From NCBI GenBank assembly GCA_017591395.1, contig WEDG01002540.1:1-64000 (forward strand): a stretch of 64,000 bases of DNA. Reading direction: 5' to 3'. Under the pieces are notes generated by a model. It was not told the DNA's origin. It saw only the letters and a program-made list of their open reading frames with translations, and searched no databases. Within the stretch, counting starts at the first letter, position 1, and every line of letters starts with the position of its first letter. The position numbers and the translations under genes were made by a program. Of this stretch, positions 1 to 11,228 are shown piece after piece. The stretch comes from Schistocephalus solidus. Lineage: Eukaryota > Platyhelminthes > Cestoda > Diphyllobothriidea > Diphyllobothriidae.

Positions 1-991
1 GCAGATCGGTGAGCCCCAACACTATCATCATAGTCCCGATCACAACCGACAAAACAACGAGTCCGTGGCTCAATGGTAGAGCGTTCTGACTCCAAATACC
101 AAAGGTCGCAGGGTTCGAATCCCAGGTGTGCTACACTTGGGATTGGGTATGACTGGCTGATGACGGCTATATAAGCCAGAAATGGCCATTCCGGTCTCCC
201 CTTGTCTTTGTCAGTTCCACTATAACATAAATATTCTACATGTCGCTATGCGACCGCCTGCGAGGGCTCTAGTCTGAGCTCCAGGGCACAACGTTACATA
301 CATGTTCCTTAAGCAGATCGGTGAGCAACAAACTATCATCATAGACCCGATCGCAACCGACAAAAACAACGAGCCCGTGGCTCAATGGTAGAGCGTTTCG
401 ACTCAAATACCAAAGGTCGCGGGTTCAAATCCCATGTGTGCCACACTTGGGATGGGGTATGATTGGCTCATGACGGCTTATAAGCCAGAAATGGCCATTC
501 CGGTCATTCTTGTCTTAGTCGGTTCTACTTTAACAACATATGCTACATGTTGCTATGCGACCGCCTGCGAGGGCTCTAGTCTGAGCTCAGCGCACAACGG
601 AACATACATGTTCCTTAAGCAGATCGTTGAGCAACAAACTATCATCATATACCCGATCGCAACCGACAAAACAACGAGCCCGTGGCTCAATGGTAGAGAC
701 GTTCGACTCAAATACCAAAAAGGTCGTGGGTTCGAATCCCAGGTGTGCCACACTTGGGATTGGGTATGACTGGCTGATGACGGCTAATAAGCCAGAAATG
801 GCCATTCCGGTCTCCCCTTGTCTTTGTCGGTTCCACTTTTACCATCATATGCTACATGTCGCTATGCGACCGCCTGCGAGGGCTCTAGTCTGAGCTCCAG
901 GGCACAGCAACGGAACATACATGTTCCTTAAGCAGATCGGTGAGCTACCACACTATCATCATATATCCCGATCGCAACCGACAAAAACAAC

Positions 992-1058
992 GAGCCCGTG
1001 GCTCAATGGTAGAGCGTCCGACTCAAATACCAAAGGTCGTGGGTTCGAATCCCAGGTG
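992..1058 (+). promoter_or_regulatory. tRNA-like head with internal pol III A/B boxes (one per unit)
   Basis: The segment matches a tRNA from the D arm to the T arm: GGCTCAATGGTAGAGC as D arm/A box and GGGTTCGAATCCC as T arm/B box. The leftmost unit (about 60-125) keeps an anticodon-like CTGACTCCAAAT, reminiscent of tRNA-Trp(CCA). Later units have lost one C there. A proper acceptor stem is not visible, so this is a tRNA-derived promoter rather than a tRNA gene. In SINEs such boxes drive RNA polymerase III transcription, and here they would start each transcript about 95 bases upstream of the ribozyme core. Confidence 0.8.
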
Positions 1059-1987
1059 TGCCACACTTGGGATTGGGTATGACTGGCTGATGACGGCTAA
1101 TAAGCCAGAAATGGCCATTCCGGTCTCCCTTGTCTTTGTCGGTTCCATTCACATCATATGCTACATGTCGCTATGCGACCGCCTGCGAGGGCTCTAGTCT
1201 GAGCTCCAGGGCACAACGTAACATACATGTTCCTTAAGCAGATCGGTGAGCACCACACTATCATCATATTCCCGATCACAACCGACAAAAACAACGAGTC
1301 CGTGGCTCAATGGTGAGAGCGTTCGACTCAAATACCAAAGGTCGTGGGTTCGAATCCCAGGGTGTGCCACACTTGGGATTGGGTATGACTGGCTGATGAC
1401 GGCTAATAAGCCAGAAATGGCCATTCCGGTCTCCCTTGTCTTTGTCGGTTCCATTCACATCATATGCTACACGTCGCTATGCGACCGCCTGCGAGGGCTC
1501 TAGTCTGAGCTCCAGGGCACAACGGAACATGCATGTTCCTTAAGCAGATCGGTGAGCCCCACACTATCATCATATTCCCGATCACAACCGACAAAAACAA
1601 CGAGTCCGTGGCTCAATGGTAGAGCGTTCGACTCAAATACCAAAGGTCGCGGGTTCGAATCCCAGGTGTGCCACACTTGGGATTGGGTATGACTGGCTGA
1701 TGACGGCTAATAAGCCAGAAATGGCCATTCCGGTCTCCCTTGTCTTTGTCGGTTCCATTCCATCATAAGCTACACGTCGCTATGCGACCGCCTGCGAGGG
1801 CTCTAGTCTGAGCTCCAGGGCACAACGGAACATGCATGTTCCTTAAGCAGATCGGTGAGCCCCACACTATCATCATATTCCCGATCACAACCGACAAAAA
1901 CAACGAGTCCGTGGCTCAATGGTAGAGCGTTCGACTCAAATACCAAAGGTCGCGGGTTCGAATCCCAGGTGTGCCACACTTGGGATT

Positions 1988-2042
1988 GGGTATGACTGGC
2001 TGATGACGGCTAATAAGCCAGAAATGGCCATTCCGGTCTCCC
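1988..2042 (+). ncRNA. Type I hammerhead ribozyme motif (representative of the array)
   Basis: Reading 5'->3': outer stem I GGG, internal loop TAT, inner stem I GACTGG, core CTGATGA, stem II GGCT-AATA-AGCC, core GAAA, short stem III, inner stem I partner CCGGTC (one G-T wobble), loop T, outer CCC. Predicted cleavage follows the ATT triplet just before CCGGTC. Stem III is the 8-nt palindrome ATGGCCAT, able to form only about 2 bp plus a tetraloop in a monomer. One deviation: the base pair at the foot of stem II (10.1-11.1) is C opposite A rather than the usual G-C. Equivalent motifs lie at 762-816, 1075-1129, 1381-1435, 1685-1739, 2291-2345 and 2594-2648. The copy at 145-201 has two extra bases at stem II, and the one near 445 has CTCATGA and is presumably dead. 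Confidence 0.75.
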
Positions 2043-2907
2043 TTGTCTTTGTCGGTTCCATTCCATCATAAGCTACACGTCGCTATGCGACCGCCTGCGA
2101 GGGCTCTAGTCTGAGCTCCAGGGCACAACGGAACATGCATGTTCCTTAAGCAGATCGGTGAGCCCCACACTATCATCATATTCCCGATCACAACCGACAA
2201 AAACAACGAGTCCGTGGCTCAATGGTAGAGCGTTCGACTCAAATACCAAAGGTCGCGGGTTCGAATCCCAGGTGTGCCACACTTGGGATTGGGTATGACT
2301 GGCTGATGACGGCTAATAAGCCAGAAATGGCCATTCCGGTCTCCCTTGTCTTTGTCGGTTCCATTCCATCATAAGCTACACGTCGCTATGCGACCGCCTG
2401 CGAGGGCTCTAGTCTGAGCTCCAGGGCACAACGGAACATGCATGTTCCTTAAGCAGATCGGTGAGCCCCACACTATCATCATATTCCCGATCACAACCGA
2501 CAAAAACAACGAGTCCGTGGCTCAATGGTAGAGCGTTCGACTCAAATACCAAAGGTCGCGGGTTCGAATCCCAGGTGTGCCACACTTGGGATTGGGTATG
2601 ACTGGCTGATGACGGCTAATAAGCCAGAAATGGCCATTCCGGTCTCCTTTGTCTTTGAAGAAAGAATGTTCGTCGGAGAAATCGACTTTAAATCGTGCAT
2701 TTTCAAGCAGGTTAAACCGGCCCGTCGTCCAATGAAATGAAAGTGGGAATTGGGATTATCACGCTAGAGAGCTTGGTGGGAGGCAGAAAGCAGACATGCG
2801 GGGGAGGGGAGTCGAGAAACGTGTTACGATAAATGTCACGAGTGAGGGAAGTTGTTAAAGTCTCGATTGTGGTTCACGCCTCCGGGGGTGGGGGGAAGGA
2901 TACCGTG

Positions 2908-3540
2908 TCAGTGGATTTCCACTTGGTCAAACGTGAATAGGCTATTATTGGTGTAAGGTCGACGCGAGTCAGTGAGACGTGCACGTAGACCTTCGTAATG
3001 TGCATCGAGATCGATATCGTGGTTGATGCTGCTTGTGTTGGTGTGCCAAGCTTCGAGGAATTCTCGTGCCTGCTTGGTGTTAGCCATGGCGACCACTTCG
3101 GTTGCGTCCCAATTGAAGCGGTGGTCACAGTTCACGGCATGCGCAAACACGAGGGAAAAGGGATCGCGTCGGCGGATGGCCAGTTTATGTTCATTTATGC
3201 GGGTCCCGAGTTGTCGACCCGTTTGGCCTACGTAAGCGCTATAGAGATTCGCACAAGGAATGCGTAAATTAAATTCGTTTGCTGCTCTTTTACTGTGGGG
3301 TCTTTTGACTCGCGATAGTGCTGCGCGCAGGGAGGACGCCGGCTTGTGGGCGATGGAGATGCCAAACCGATTTAATTGTCTGGCGATCGCTTCGGAAATT
3401 CCCTGCATGTAGGGTAGACAGTAGAATTTCCGCGACACTGTTTCTCCATTAGACTCGACGCTTTGTGTCTCTGGCATCTGAGACAGTTTTTCACAAAGCT
3501 CACCGGGTATCCATTTGATCGGAATAAGCGATACAAGCAA
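2908..3540 (-). pseudogene. PLE C-terminal part with GIY-YIG endonuclease domain
   Basis: The open stretch holds the PLE linker (around GISEAIARQLNRFG) followed by a GIY-YIG domain: IPCANLYSAYVGQTGR, then LGTRINEHKLAIRR and, downstream, NWDATEVVAMA and AREFLEAWH. In this family the endonuclease nicks target DNA for reverse transcription. The Cys pair that normally precedes the GIY motif (IPCxxC) is reduced to one Cys, with Leu in place of the second. It is out of frame with the RT pieces upstream, so the copy is not autonomous. Confidence 0.88.
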
Positions 3541-4560
3541 GCAAGTTCCTTCTTAAGAAGGTCGTCACTGCTACAGTAGCGAAAAGCTGGGTGAAAAAGC
3601 GTTCGGACGCAACTCTTTTTGTGGTTCGCGGGATGGTTGCTGTCATAGTTAAGTATGATGTCAGCATTTGAGCATTTGCGGTGCACGCTTGTTGTCAGGT
3701 CACCATTCTCCAGTTTTCGAAAACTCACGTCTAGAAACGGGAGGATATTTCTCGTTGCCTCTTCGCGCGTACATTGGATAGCTGGGAAAATATTATTCAG
3801 ACTCTGATACAGTCAGTCAACCTCACAGGAGTTTATGTTAACAACGGTATCATCTACATATCGCAGCCACAATTTTGGATTGAAAGTTCACATTACATAA
3901 TCTTCTAATTGCTGTAATACGAGTTCCGCGATGAGATCCGATATCGGCGAGCCCATTGGAGTGCCCTTAACCTGTTGATAATATTTCCGATAAAATTGAC
4001 AATAGTTCTTCAGACAGATTTTAAGCACATATAGAACGTGTTGCAATGGCATATCGACAGGATTGTCTTGCAGGCGTCGAGCTACACTCTCAATTGCCAG
4101 GTCATGCGGTATTGAGGAAGATAAGGCAAATACATCGATTGATAGCATGCATTCATCAGGACTTACATTGACGCCTTGGATCTGCTGAAGGAAGGCCTAG
4201 GAATTTTTGACGCTTTATTGCGATCCATCAGTCAGATGCTTCAGGTACCTGTATAACCATTTGGCAAGGTTGTACGTGGGCGATCCAATGATTGGTACTA
4301 TGATTCTCAGTGGTGCTTCGGCTTTGTGCACCTTTGGAAGGCCATATGCATGTGCGATACGGGGGTCACTGAGAATCATACATTTGGAAGCAGTAGGACT
4401 TATGCTCATTCACTTTCTTCTTCAGGGCTGCGGCCTGCATTTTTGCTGGGTCTGCAGCAAGTGATGTGTAGGCGTCTTGGTCGTTGAAGATTCGATTAGC
4501 TTTTGATGTAATCAACCTTTTCCATAATGACAGTCGCGCCACCTTTGTCAGCCGGCACAA
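3372..4560 (-). pseudogene. PLE reverse transcriptase domain, frameshifted
   Basis: RT motifs are recognisable in several short frames. A GLPKVHK motif lies within 4215-4409. Motif A (LSIDVFAL...IPHDLA) and motif B (KGTPMGSPIS...AEL) lie within 3888-4148. The catalytic YVDD box is at 3849-3860 and a FRKLENGDLTTSVHRK stretch within 3372-3728. An in-frame TGA just before motif C and another shortly after it interrupt the frame. The catalytic aspartates of motifs A and C are still present. Telomerase-related PLE RTs have this motif order. No function is expected from this copy. Confidence 0.87.
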
Positions 4561-4581
4561 TAACTATGCTGTCATCAGTCT

Positions 4582-5312
4582 TCAGAGACCGTAATCCTTT
4601 TCTTCGTCGATCGATAACACTTGGCGGTGTTTCCTTTGCCGAAAGAGGCCCGTGGCGCTGCTGCGTATGTCTGCGCGTGTGTCTTCTGGGACAGCAGAGG
4701 TCAGTAGGAGAGATTCGAGGCTCGTGAGGAAGTTTGTCGGTGTGGCATCGGTATGGCTGAATTTGGTTCCTTTAGATAGAAGGCTAATTTCCTCGGGTGT
4801 GAGACTCCTTTTCGAGAGATTAACGCCTCTCGTAGGCATGTTGTTCTCGATGGTAGGACGGAGAAGGGATTGCAGCTTCATCTGAAGTTCGATCCGTTTC
4901 TTTAGCCTGCGTCTATGTTAGTGGTATTTATTCGTTGTTGCACATCACCAAGTACACCTTCAGGTAGTAGGGAAAAGTACCGGCTTCTAAGATCGGATAT
5001 TGTTGCTTCGAATCTGTCAAGACGATGATGGACATCTGATATAATGGCTCTCAGGGCCTGAAATTCATACTTCCGAGCAAGTAGCTTTCCGGTATCATTC
5101 GGCAGCGTAGGCTTGAAGCGAAGAGACTTAGGTAGGATGCCATGATCCCGACAGCGGTGGATAAACGATAGCTGCTCGAAAGTTGCCGCCTGTCTCTGTG
5201 CGAATTTCTCCCAACGTCTGGTTAGAATTAGCGTTTGATGCCGAAAAATATGTTGAAAAACTGAGGCGTGAACCACAATCGAGACTTTAACACCTTCCCT
5301 CACTCTTAACAT
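4582..5312 (-). pseudogene. PLE N-terminal region
   Basis: Two open stretches (4902-5312 and 4582-4881) precede the RT on the minus strand. The second contains VNLSKRSLTPEEISLLSKG, a segment that regularly precedes the RT in flatworm and other animal PLEs. The first possible ATG (5312) lies inside the 5' terminal repeat, so the terminal repeat would also be the leader. The two stretches are separated by stops, in line with decay. Confidence 0.75.
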
Positions 5313-5518
5313 TTATCGCATGTCCGGCTGTCTGCCCCCCACCAAGCTCTCTAGTGTGATAATCCAAATTCCCACTTTTCATTTCGTCTGATGATGGGCC
5401 GGTGTAACCTGATTGAAAATTCACGAATAAAAATTGATTTTTCCGACGAACCTTCTTTCTTCATTATCATCTCGGAATGCATACTACCTCAGTTATTATA
5501 TATAACAATGGTAGTGGG

Positions 5519-5598
5519 GCGCTCACCGATCGGTTACAGGACTCACTCGTCCCGTTGTGCCTTGGGGCTAACTCTCAAGCCCCGCCAGCAGCCGTAAG
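5519..5598 (-). repeat. Tail fragment of the hammerhead/tRNA SINE family
   Basis: CGCTCACCGATCGG followed by ACTCACTCGTCCCG and a GC-rich stretch CTTGGGGCT...AGCCCC. The same tail occurs at 12708-12800, 22910-22995, 27890-27965, 28110-28215 (plus strand) and 49684-49775. The head of the SINE is missing here. Confidence 0.7.
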
Positions 5599-5599
5599 T

Positions 5600-7573
5600 T
5601 GTATCACTTGCGTTTAATAATTACTACCAACCAACAATGCAAGCGATGCATGAACAGTCTGACTGCACTTTCAACAGCCCTTGCAAAATTAGAAGTAACA
5701 TTCGGCTAATCGACCTGTTGCAACCTTAATAAACATAAAATAACTCCTTTATCAAATGTTGCGGAGCATAGAGAAATACCACTCATGGAATTGACATAGG
5801 TGGACATATGACTGTATTAAAAGCGTTCACAAAATGAAAAGACTGTAACAATTTACACATGCAAAGAAATATATCAATTGTGCCTAAATGCCCACTTGAA
5901 CAAAGCATCCGAAGCAGTTCATATAGGGAGATTACTGTCGTCCAATACATGAAGTTTCCTTGTATTTTCTAGACAAAATACAGTATGTTTACATAAAAGT
6001 AGTAGATTTTGTATGCAACAGTGGTCACTTCAAAAATTCAAATGTTTTCTGAATATTTCTAAATAATAGTTATGACCATGACCCCGTCTTACCTCGCCTG
6101 GCCAGGTTTTAGCAGGCTCTCCCACCTCTCTACTTGAATTTCACAAACGCTTCCTCGAAAATCGATATCAAATAGTGCAGACTTGAAAGGTGTTCTCAGA
6201 ACCATATCTTTTCAGTAGTGGAGTATTTTAGGACACCATCCTAGGCCCCCTTCTGGTTTTCAATAAAGTCACAACATATTGCTCATATTTACCTCAGTTA
6301 AATAGTGTCGTTTATGCAGGCAACCCAAACGGGCAAGTAGAAACCAATATGCAGAGAAGAAAATCGCGGCAGATCGTAAAGGAGCTTAATAAATAGAGAA
6401 ATTACTGGCAAATGCCGTTCCCACCGAGAAACTGCCACCTCATGACCTATGGCCTACAAAAACTTCCCGATATAATTTTTGAGGAAATAAAAACATCCCG
6501 GTTAAGTCAAGTTATGGACACTTTTAGGATAATGGTTAGAGTAAAAGATACGTTAAGAAGAAAGGTGTGAACTGCGTAGAAGTTAGGGTTATCTATCAAG
6601 CTGAGCACAAGAGACAGCGCGTTAAAAGTCAGATTTTGCGTTCTTCGCTGTCCAAATACTGCGACCATATGCGGTCAACCAATAGAGACTTGTAACAAAA
6701 ATGTCTAACCCACTACGCCTGTAAAAGGTTTTAATTTTGTTGTTAATTAAAAATTTAAAAGCCAGTATTTTCGTAGCTTCCACAACATCTTTCCATCACC
6801 CAAACCAATCTGGCATGCGTCCTAATAAAGTAAACTTTAATAGTACTCTCAGATTTTTTCCTATACAACCTTCAACATGCAGGTCAGGAAACCGATTTCA
6901 AGTTGGCTAATCGTCAGGTAACTGAGAAAACACAAGGCGTACCAAAGTAGACAATGCAGTCTTTAAAAAACTTTGACTACGCAAAAAATCGTTCAGCGCT
7001 ACCAATTTAGAACAAAGTTAAAACCCAGCGAGGATGGATAAACCTTTATACGTCAAACTGACTATATTATCTTTGGATAAATTTCTTGTATGCTATATTA
7101 ATTCAAGCAGAGATAAATCAAAAATTCTATAGAGTCTGTTGCATTGGTGACTTTACGTTCCCACTTATGCTGTCCTTCTGCAACACGATAATTTTAGGCA
7201 TTTGTCTCACTGTTGCCACTTTCGGACTTAACCGTGTATCCCTCCAACTGAAATTTTATTTCTCTGTGGACGCTAGTTACCGTTTAATTTACATTTTATC
7301 GTTTGTCCTGGAAAAGTAGCTTCTTCTGTTATCCCCCAATCCTCCGGTTAGTTGTTCGAATCTCCCATCTTCTTCCTGCGTAATCTGACACTACTTTTAT
7401 TAATGAACGCCTCGAGACATTTGGTTTCAAGTGCATTATTGGAACTTTGCTAATCACCCCCCTCCCAGTAAAGAACCGTGTTTCCATCTAAATCCACTTA
7501 TTCCTAACACTCCTACTTACGGACGGGCAGGAAGAAAGCAAACTCAGGTGATTTACTCGAGACAGGCTCTAAA
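5600..7573. other. Intergenic, no recognisable gene
   Basis: AT-rich sequence with only short chance frames. I see no domain, repeat family from elsewhere in the window, or RNA gene. Confidence 0.6.
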
Positions 7574-8077
7574 GTGGCTAGGTTAAAACAGAACTCTATT
7601 AGAATTACCCGAACGAGCTACAGTTGGCTGCCGTATATATTGTACAGTGACAGCATTTTAAGCACTCGACAGTTTCGGGAACATTATGCACACCATCTTA
7701 CTTTGCCGAAGACATTCTGCAAAATAGTCAAAAGGAAAGGACGATTAATGATGGTAGGGGAACGAGAAATATCACGACAAATGCTTTACGACAGGAGAAC
7801 GGTGTGCTCGACGGCAAAACAACTTCGGACTCAATCACCCTGTGAAAATGCAGAGGAATATTTTGCACTAAATTGTGCAAAATTTTCCCCCCACGCTCAT
7901 GGCAACGCGAATAAAGATGCGCAAGATCTCACACCAGACAGTTTCTTGACCGAAAACTACTCAAGCTGCGACGATCCCCGGGCATCGCATAAGTTTTTCA
8001 AAGCAAAATTTACGATCCTCCAGCGTGCCATTCTGCGCTTTATTTCAGTTACAAACACTATTCTGCCGCGATTTTAA
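7574..8077 (+). other. Unassigned 167-codon open frame
   Basis: An uninterrupted frame from ATG to TAA in otherwise empty intergenic sequence. The translation is mixed, with no low complexity and no signal peptide or membrane segment, and I recognise no domain. It could be a remnant of an unrecognised transposon, an exon, or chance. It has no homologue within the window. Confidence 0.2.
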
Positions 8078-10560
8078 TGAAAATTTCCAACACATGAAAG
8101 CAGTCATTACTAATATATTATTTAGATGAACCAGCAGTCAACAATAAACGTAGCCCACATGCGGAACTGAACGCTAGAAATTTTCCCCGGCTGGTCACGA
8201 TCGTGTGCAAATGCTTGCTTATTAACTTCAACTTAGTCGAACAAAACAACCTTTATAGCAAACTAAATAGTATTGAAAATCTCGAGGATTAGATGATCGT
8301 GATAATTTGCAGAAAAAAACAATATCAGAGCCCTGTCATGGCGGAGCTGTGACTAGGGTCTCCACAATGATCTGCAGAAAGTCGACTGAATCATTCATTC
8401 CACCTAGTGACGTCCAATGATTAGAGAAAAATGTTTGCGTCAAACCGGTAAAAATGCATCGTAAGCACCTCCTTCTCTAATTTAAGCTTATATAATTTAA
8501 GCTTTCATTGGTTAGTTGAAAGTGCGGTACTAAAACGTTTTGTATAGTCAAAAGATAGATGCATTTCTTATAAATTACTTTTGCAGGAAAATGCCTTCGA
8601 TCAAAGTGAGTTCTAGGACTGGGTTTATTGTAAAGGAATGGCTGGGAAACTCCTGCGGCTTCTTCAGGCAATCGAAAACTGATGTTCTACCCTCCTAGCA
8701 GCCTCTTTATGAATCAAATACCTCACTGAAGAAGCTTAAAAAACCGTCTAAAGACCACATTCCACTAAACAGATCTTACACTGACCATAATGTAGTACTG
8801 CTTCTGAATGCTTAGGGCAGAGTTATGATTTGCCGATCATGGTACGTCATTAAAAGGGGCCGTGCGGTGTGGTTATGAGAAGCTCATATGTTAGAGGCGA
8901 TTCTCGCAATAAACAACCCTCAAGAAGGTGTTAGCAATCGATTTTAAACTTGTGTTGCTTTTATCGAGCTACTGTAAGACAAATGCCATATCTGCAGTCG
9001 GACCAGATGGTAAGCAAAGAAGTCTGAATTTCAGGACAATTCTGTGCCCAGATACCCGAAGTCTGAGAGGGCAAAGTCTATTAGGACGGTGTAGAAGATT
9101 GGTGGTTACCAAACATAAAGAATCTGCAGTGATTGTTGGGTTGTTTGTCATAGCGGTCCTCCCATAGGCGTCCAGGTATTGTGACCGCATGGCGGCTGCT
9201 TAACCAGGTCTTATTCCTATTCCTTACATTTGGGAGAACCAATGACGGGCCTCTCAATTCGATCTACGTTCTCATTCTTACAGATGTCCACTTTAAACTG
9301 AAAATTACGCTTGACAAACCGTAACAACGTGATCTTATCATTGTTTCTAGGGATTCAACTATTTGTAGGCAGACAGGCAACTCAAAATAATCACCTCATT
9401 TATCGTTTCATCCAAAACTTTCAATGAAACTCACCAAAGTAACGAAATTTTATTAACCAAGCTTTTAGGAACTCTTTTCCCGAATGCCTAACTTCAGTAA
9501 AGTAGTACCTAACTATCAATAAGGTTTTGTACATTATCCATAAATGTACAGAAGGATCATTTTTCTGGAACAAGTAGAGTTGTTCAATATTTCAATCAAT
9601 CTTACAGGATAAATCTCACAGGAAAGGCGGTAAAAAGGATATCTTATTTTTAAAAATATTAATTTCTTCTTTACTGGTACGAAAAAGCATTCCCACACTG
9701 CTCAAAGCCTCCGGAGAGAGGCAAAGACGTGAGAAAAGCTTACTGAAACAAAATGAATCCTGGAAATGACTGGTGATGCGACGAATAAAGCCAAAAGAAA
9801 GCATATTATGATGCCAAATATAACCGTAGGAGCCGATAACTGCTCTACTGAGCGAGAAAACACAGCAAAAAGCACGCTTATTTGAAAACATTGAAGTCTT
9901 CTGCATAATGATCACAATTTCATTGATAAATGGCAAACGCAAAGTGAGCATAATTAGATATTCCAGTTGATATATTATCGCGGTTCTGTATTCCCTTCAG
10001 CCTACTTTTCAAAGGACGGCGTCCTTAGTGCAATTCCTGAACGGAGGTAGCCATAAAATCTACACCAGCATTTATCAAGTCTCGAGGTAAGCAGGATACT
10101 GACACAGTCTATACCAAGATTAAAAGGCAAAATGTTTCGAATGAAATTCCGGCCGTCGCATATATCACGTGGAATTTTTGCCAAAAAAACCATTTTAAGG
10201 GAAAAAAAGCTACAGAGCGCCAAAGCAGAATGGGACGAGTGTGTCCCGTCATCGATTAGGGAGGTGTTCACCAACCTCTGCCTATCTTGACAGCTTATTT
10301 TTGCGTTTGAACTGGAAATGTGACAAAAGAATAATGCCACGCTGCGTTCAGGTTGAAGATTTTGACACTACCGGTCAGGAGGGCGATGATGACTACGTAG
10401 GTGGCAGGCACAAGTCGATTTATTCCCAAAATCCCAGAACTTGCCTGTAACCATTGCGAAGAATTCTACGACTGACGGATTAGGGTCAGGGCCATATGTT
10501 GGGATTTGGGTGCAAGAGAACGCTAAAAGAGCTTGAACACCGTCATGAGTAACTGCACTG
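8078..10560. other. Intergenic, nothing recognised
   Basis: Only short frames on either strand (the longest about 112 codons at 10002-10340, minus). None has a recognisable motif or compositional sign of coding. Confidence 0.55.
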
Positions 10561-10659
10561 TGGTTTTTAAAAAAACATAATGAGAAAATACGAACCGAAG
10601 GAGGCGAAGGGGGATGGCGAGTAAATGTGACTGCAGACGGTAAACTTAATGGTCGACGA

Positions 10660-11228
10660 TGCGGGATGGGGACAGAGGTAATTGCATCGATTTTTTGAGG
10701 TGTTTATCGTTTCAACTGTTGTTCGCCGTGTCAGGGGGAAGGGGTGGCGAGACAGTGAGATTCTACATGGTCCAGAAAAGATTAGCGGCTGTGGTTAGGT
10801 TGTGGGCGCAAATCAGTGAGCCGGGCACGCAGGCCTTCGTATTGAGAGTCCAGATCGACATGGCGGTTGATGCTGGTCGTGTTAGAATGCCACGCCTCGA
10901 GGAATTCACGCGCCTGTTTGTTGTTAGCCATTGCAACAACTTCGGTTCCGTCCCAATTGAAGCGATGGTCGAACTCAAGGGCATGCGCAAAGATGAGTGA
11001 CAAAGGGTCGCGTCGACGAATGGCTAGTTTATGTTCCGTAATCCGCGTCCCAAGTCGTCGGCCGGTATGACCAATATAAGTGCAAGAGCAGTTAGCACAC
11101 GGAATGCGATAGATGACATTAGTTTGCTGCTCTTTGGGTACAGGGTCTTTTACTCGGGAATGTGTTGCGCGCAAGGACGATGCCGTTTTGTGCCGTTTTT
11201 TGTGAACTTCCTTATTGCTTAAGCTCAC
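10660..11228 (-). pseudogene. Second PLE fragment: intact GIY-YIG domain
   Basis: A 148-codon open stretch (10782-11228) is closely similar to the end of the first PLE (LGTRI-EHKLAIRRRDP, DHRFNWDGTEVVAMAN, REFLEAWHSNT). It keeps the complete IPCANC...YIGHTGRR motif, including both Cys residues missing from the first copy. The RT is absent, so the element is truncated at its 5' end just after a KTASSLRATHSRVK linker. A diverged 3' untranslated region probably continues down to about 10600. Confidence 0.85.

Larger units (their letters stand above)
1..2657 (+). repeat. Tandem array of ~303-bp tRNA-headed hammerhead units
   Basis: About nine head-to-tail units lie here, the first cut by the window edge and the last by the Penelope element at 2658. 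The CTGATGA core marks the register at 157, (457, mutated), 774, 1087, 1393, 1697, 2000, 2303 and 2606. Spacing is 300-317 bp in the older left part and exactly 303 bp for the last four units, which read as identical by eye. Each unit contains a tRNA-like segment with an A box (TGGCTCAATGGTAGAGC) and a B box (GGTTCGAATCC), then the hammerhead-like fold, then a tail ending near TTCCTTAAGCAGATCGGTGAGC. The layout resembles the schistosome Sm-alpha satellite/SINE and metazoan retrozymes (established families). Relationship to them is inferred from architecture only. Confidence 0.93.
2656..5463 (-). mobile_element. Penelope-like retroelement (PLE), degenerate, with inverted terminal repeats
   Basis: A ~2.8-kb element on the minus strand encoding, in order, an N-terminal region, a reverse transcriptase and a C-terminal GIY-YIG endonuclease. 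These are split by frameshifts and stops. Its two ends carry a ~200-bp repeat (about 2658-2885 and 5265-5462) in opposite orientation, each beginning AAGAAAGAA and running to CTCGATTGTGGTTCACGCCTC. Penelope elements are known to carry direct or inverted LTR-like repeats produced by tandem insertion. The left end abuts the hammerhead array inside a unit at TGTCTTTG. The right flank is not array sequence, so this is not a simple insertion into an otherwise continuous array. Confidence 0.9.

Noticed and set aside
60..125. A functional tRNA-Trp gene
   Set aside because: No acceptor stem can be formed, and the segment recurs in every unit with mutations in the anticodon arm.
1..2657. CRISPR array
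   Set aside because: The repeats are 303-bp head-to-tail units without spacers, in a eukaryotic context.
2998..3267. Plus-strand frames of 70-89 codons
   Set aside because: They are shadows of the PLE endonuclease on the minus strand.
5385..5440. CTGATGA followed by GAAA in the Penelope terminal repeat, a possible hammerhead
   Set aside because: It is on the strand opposite to the PLE, no complementary stem II lies between the two core elements, and the other terminal repeat reads TTGGACGA there.
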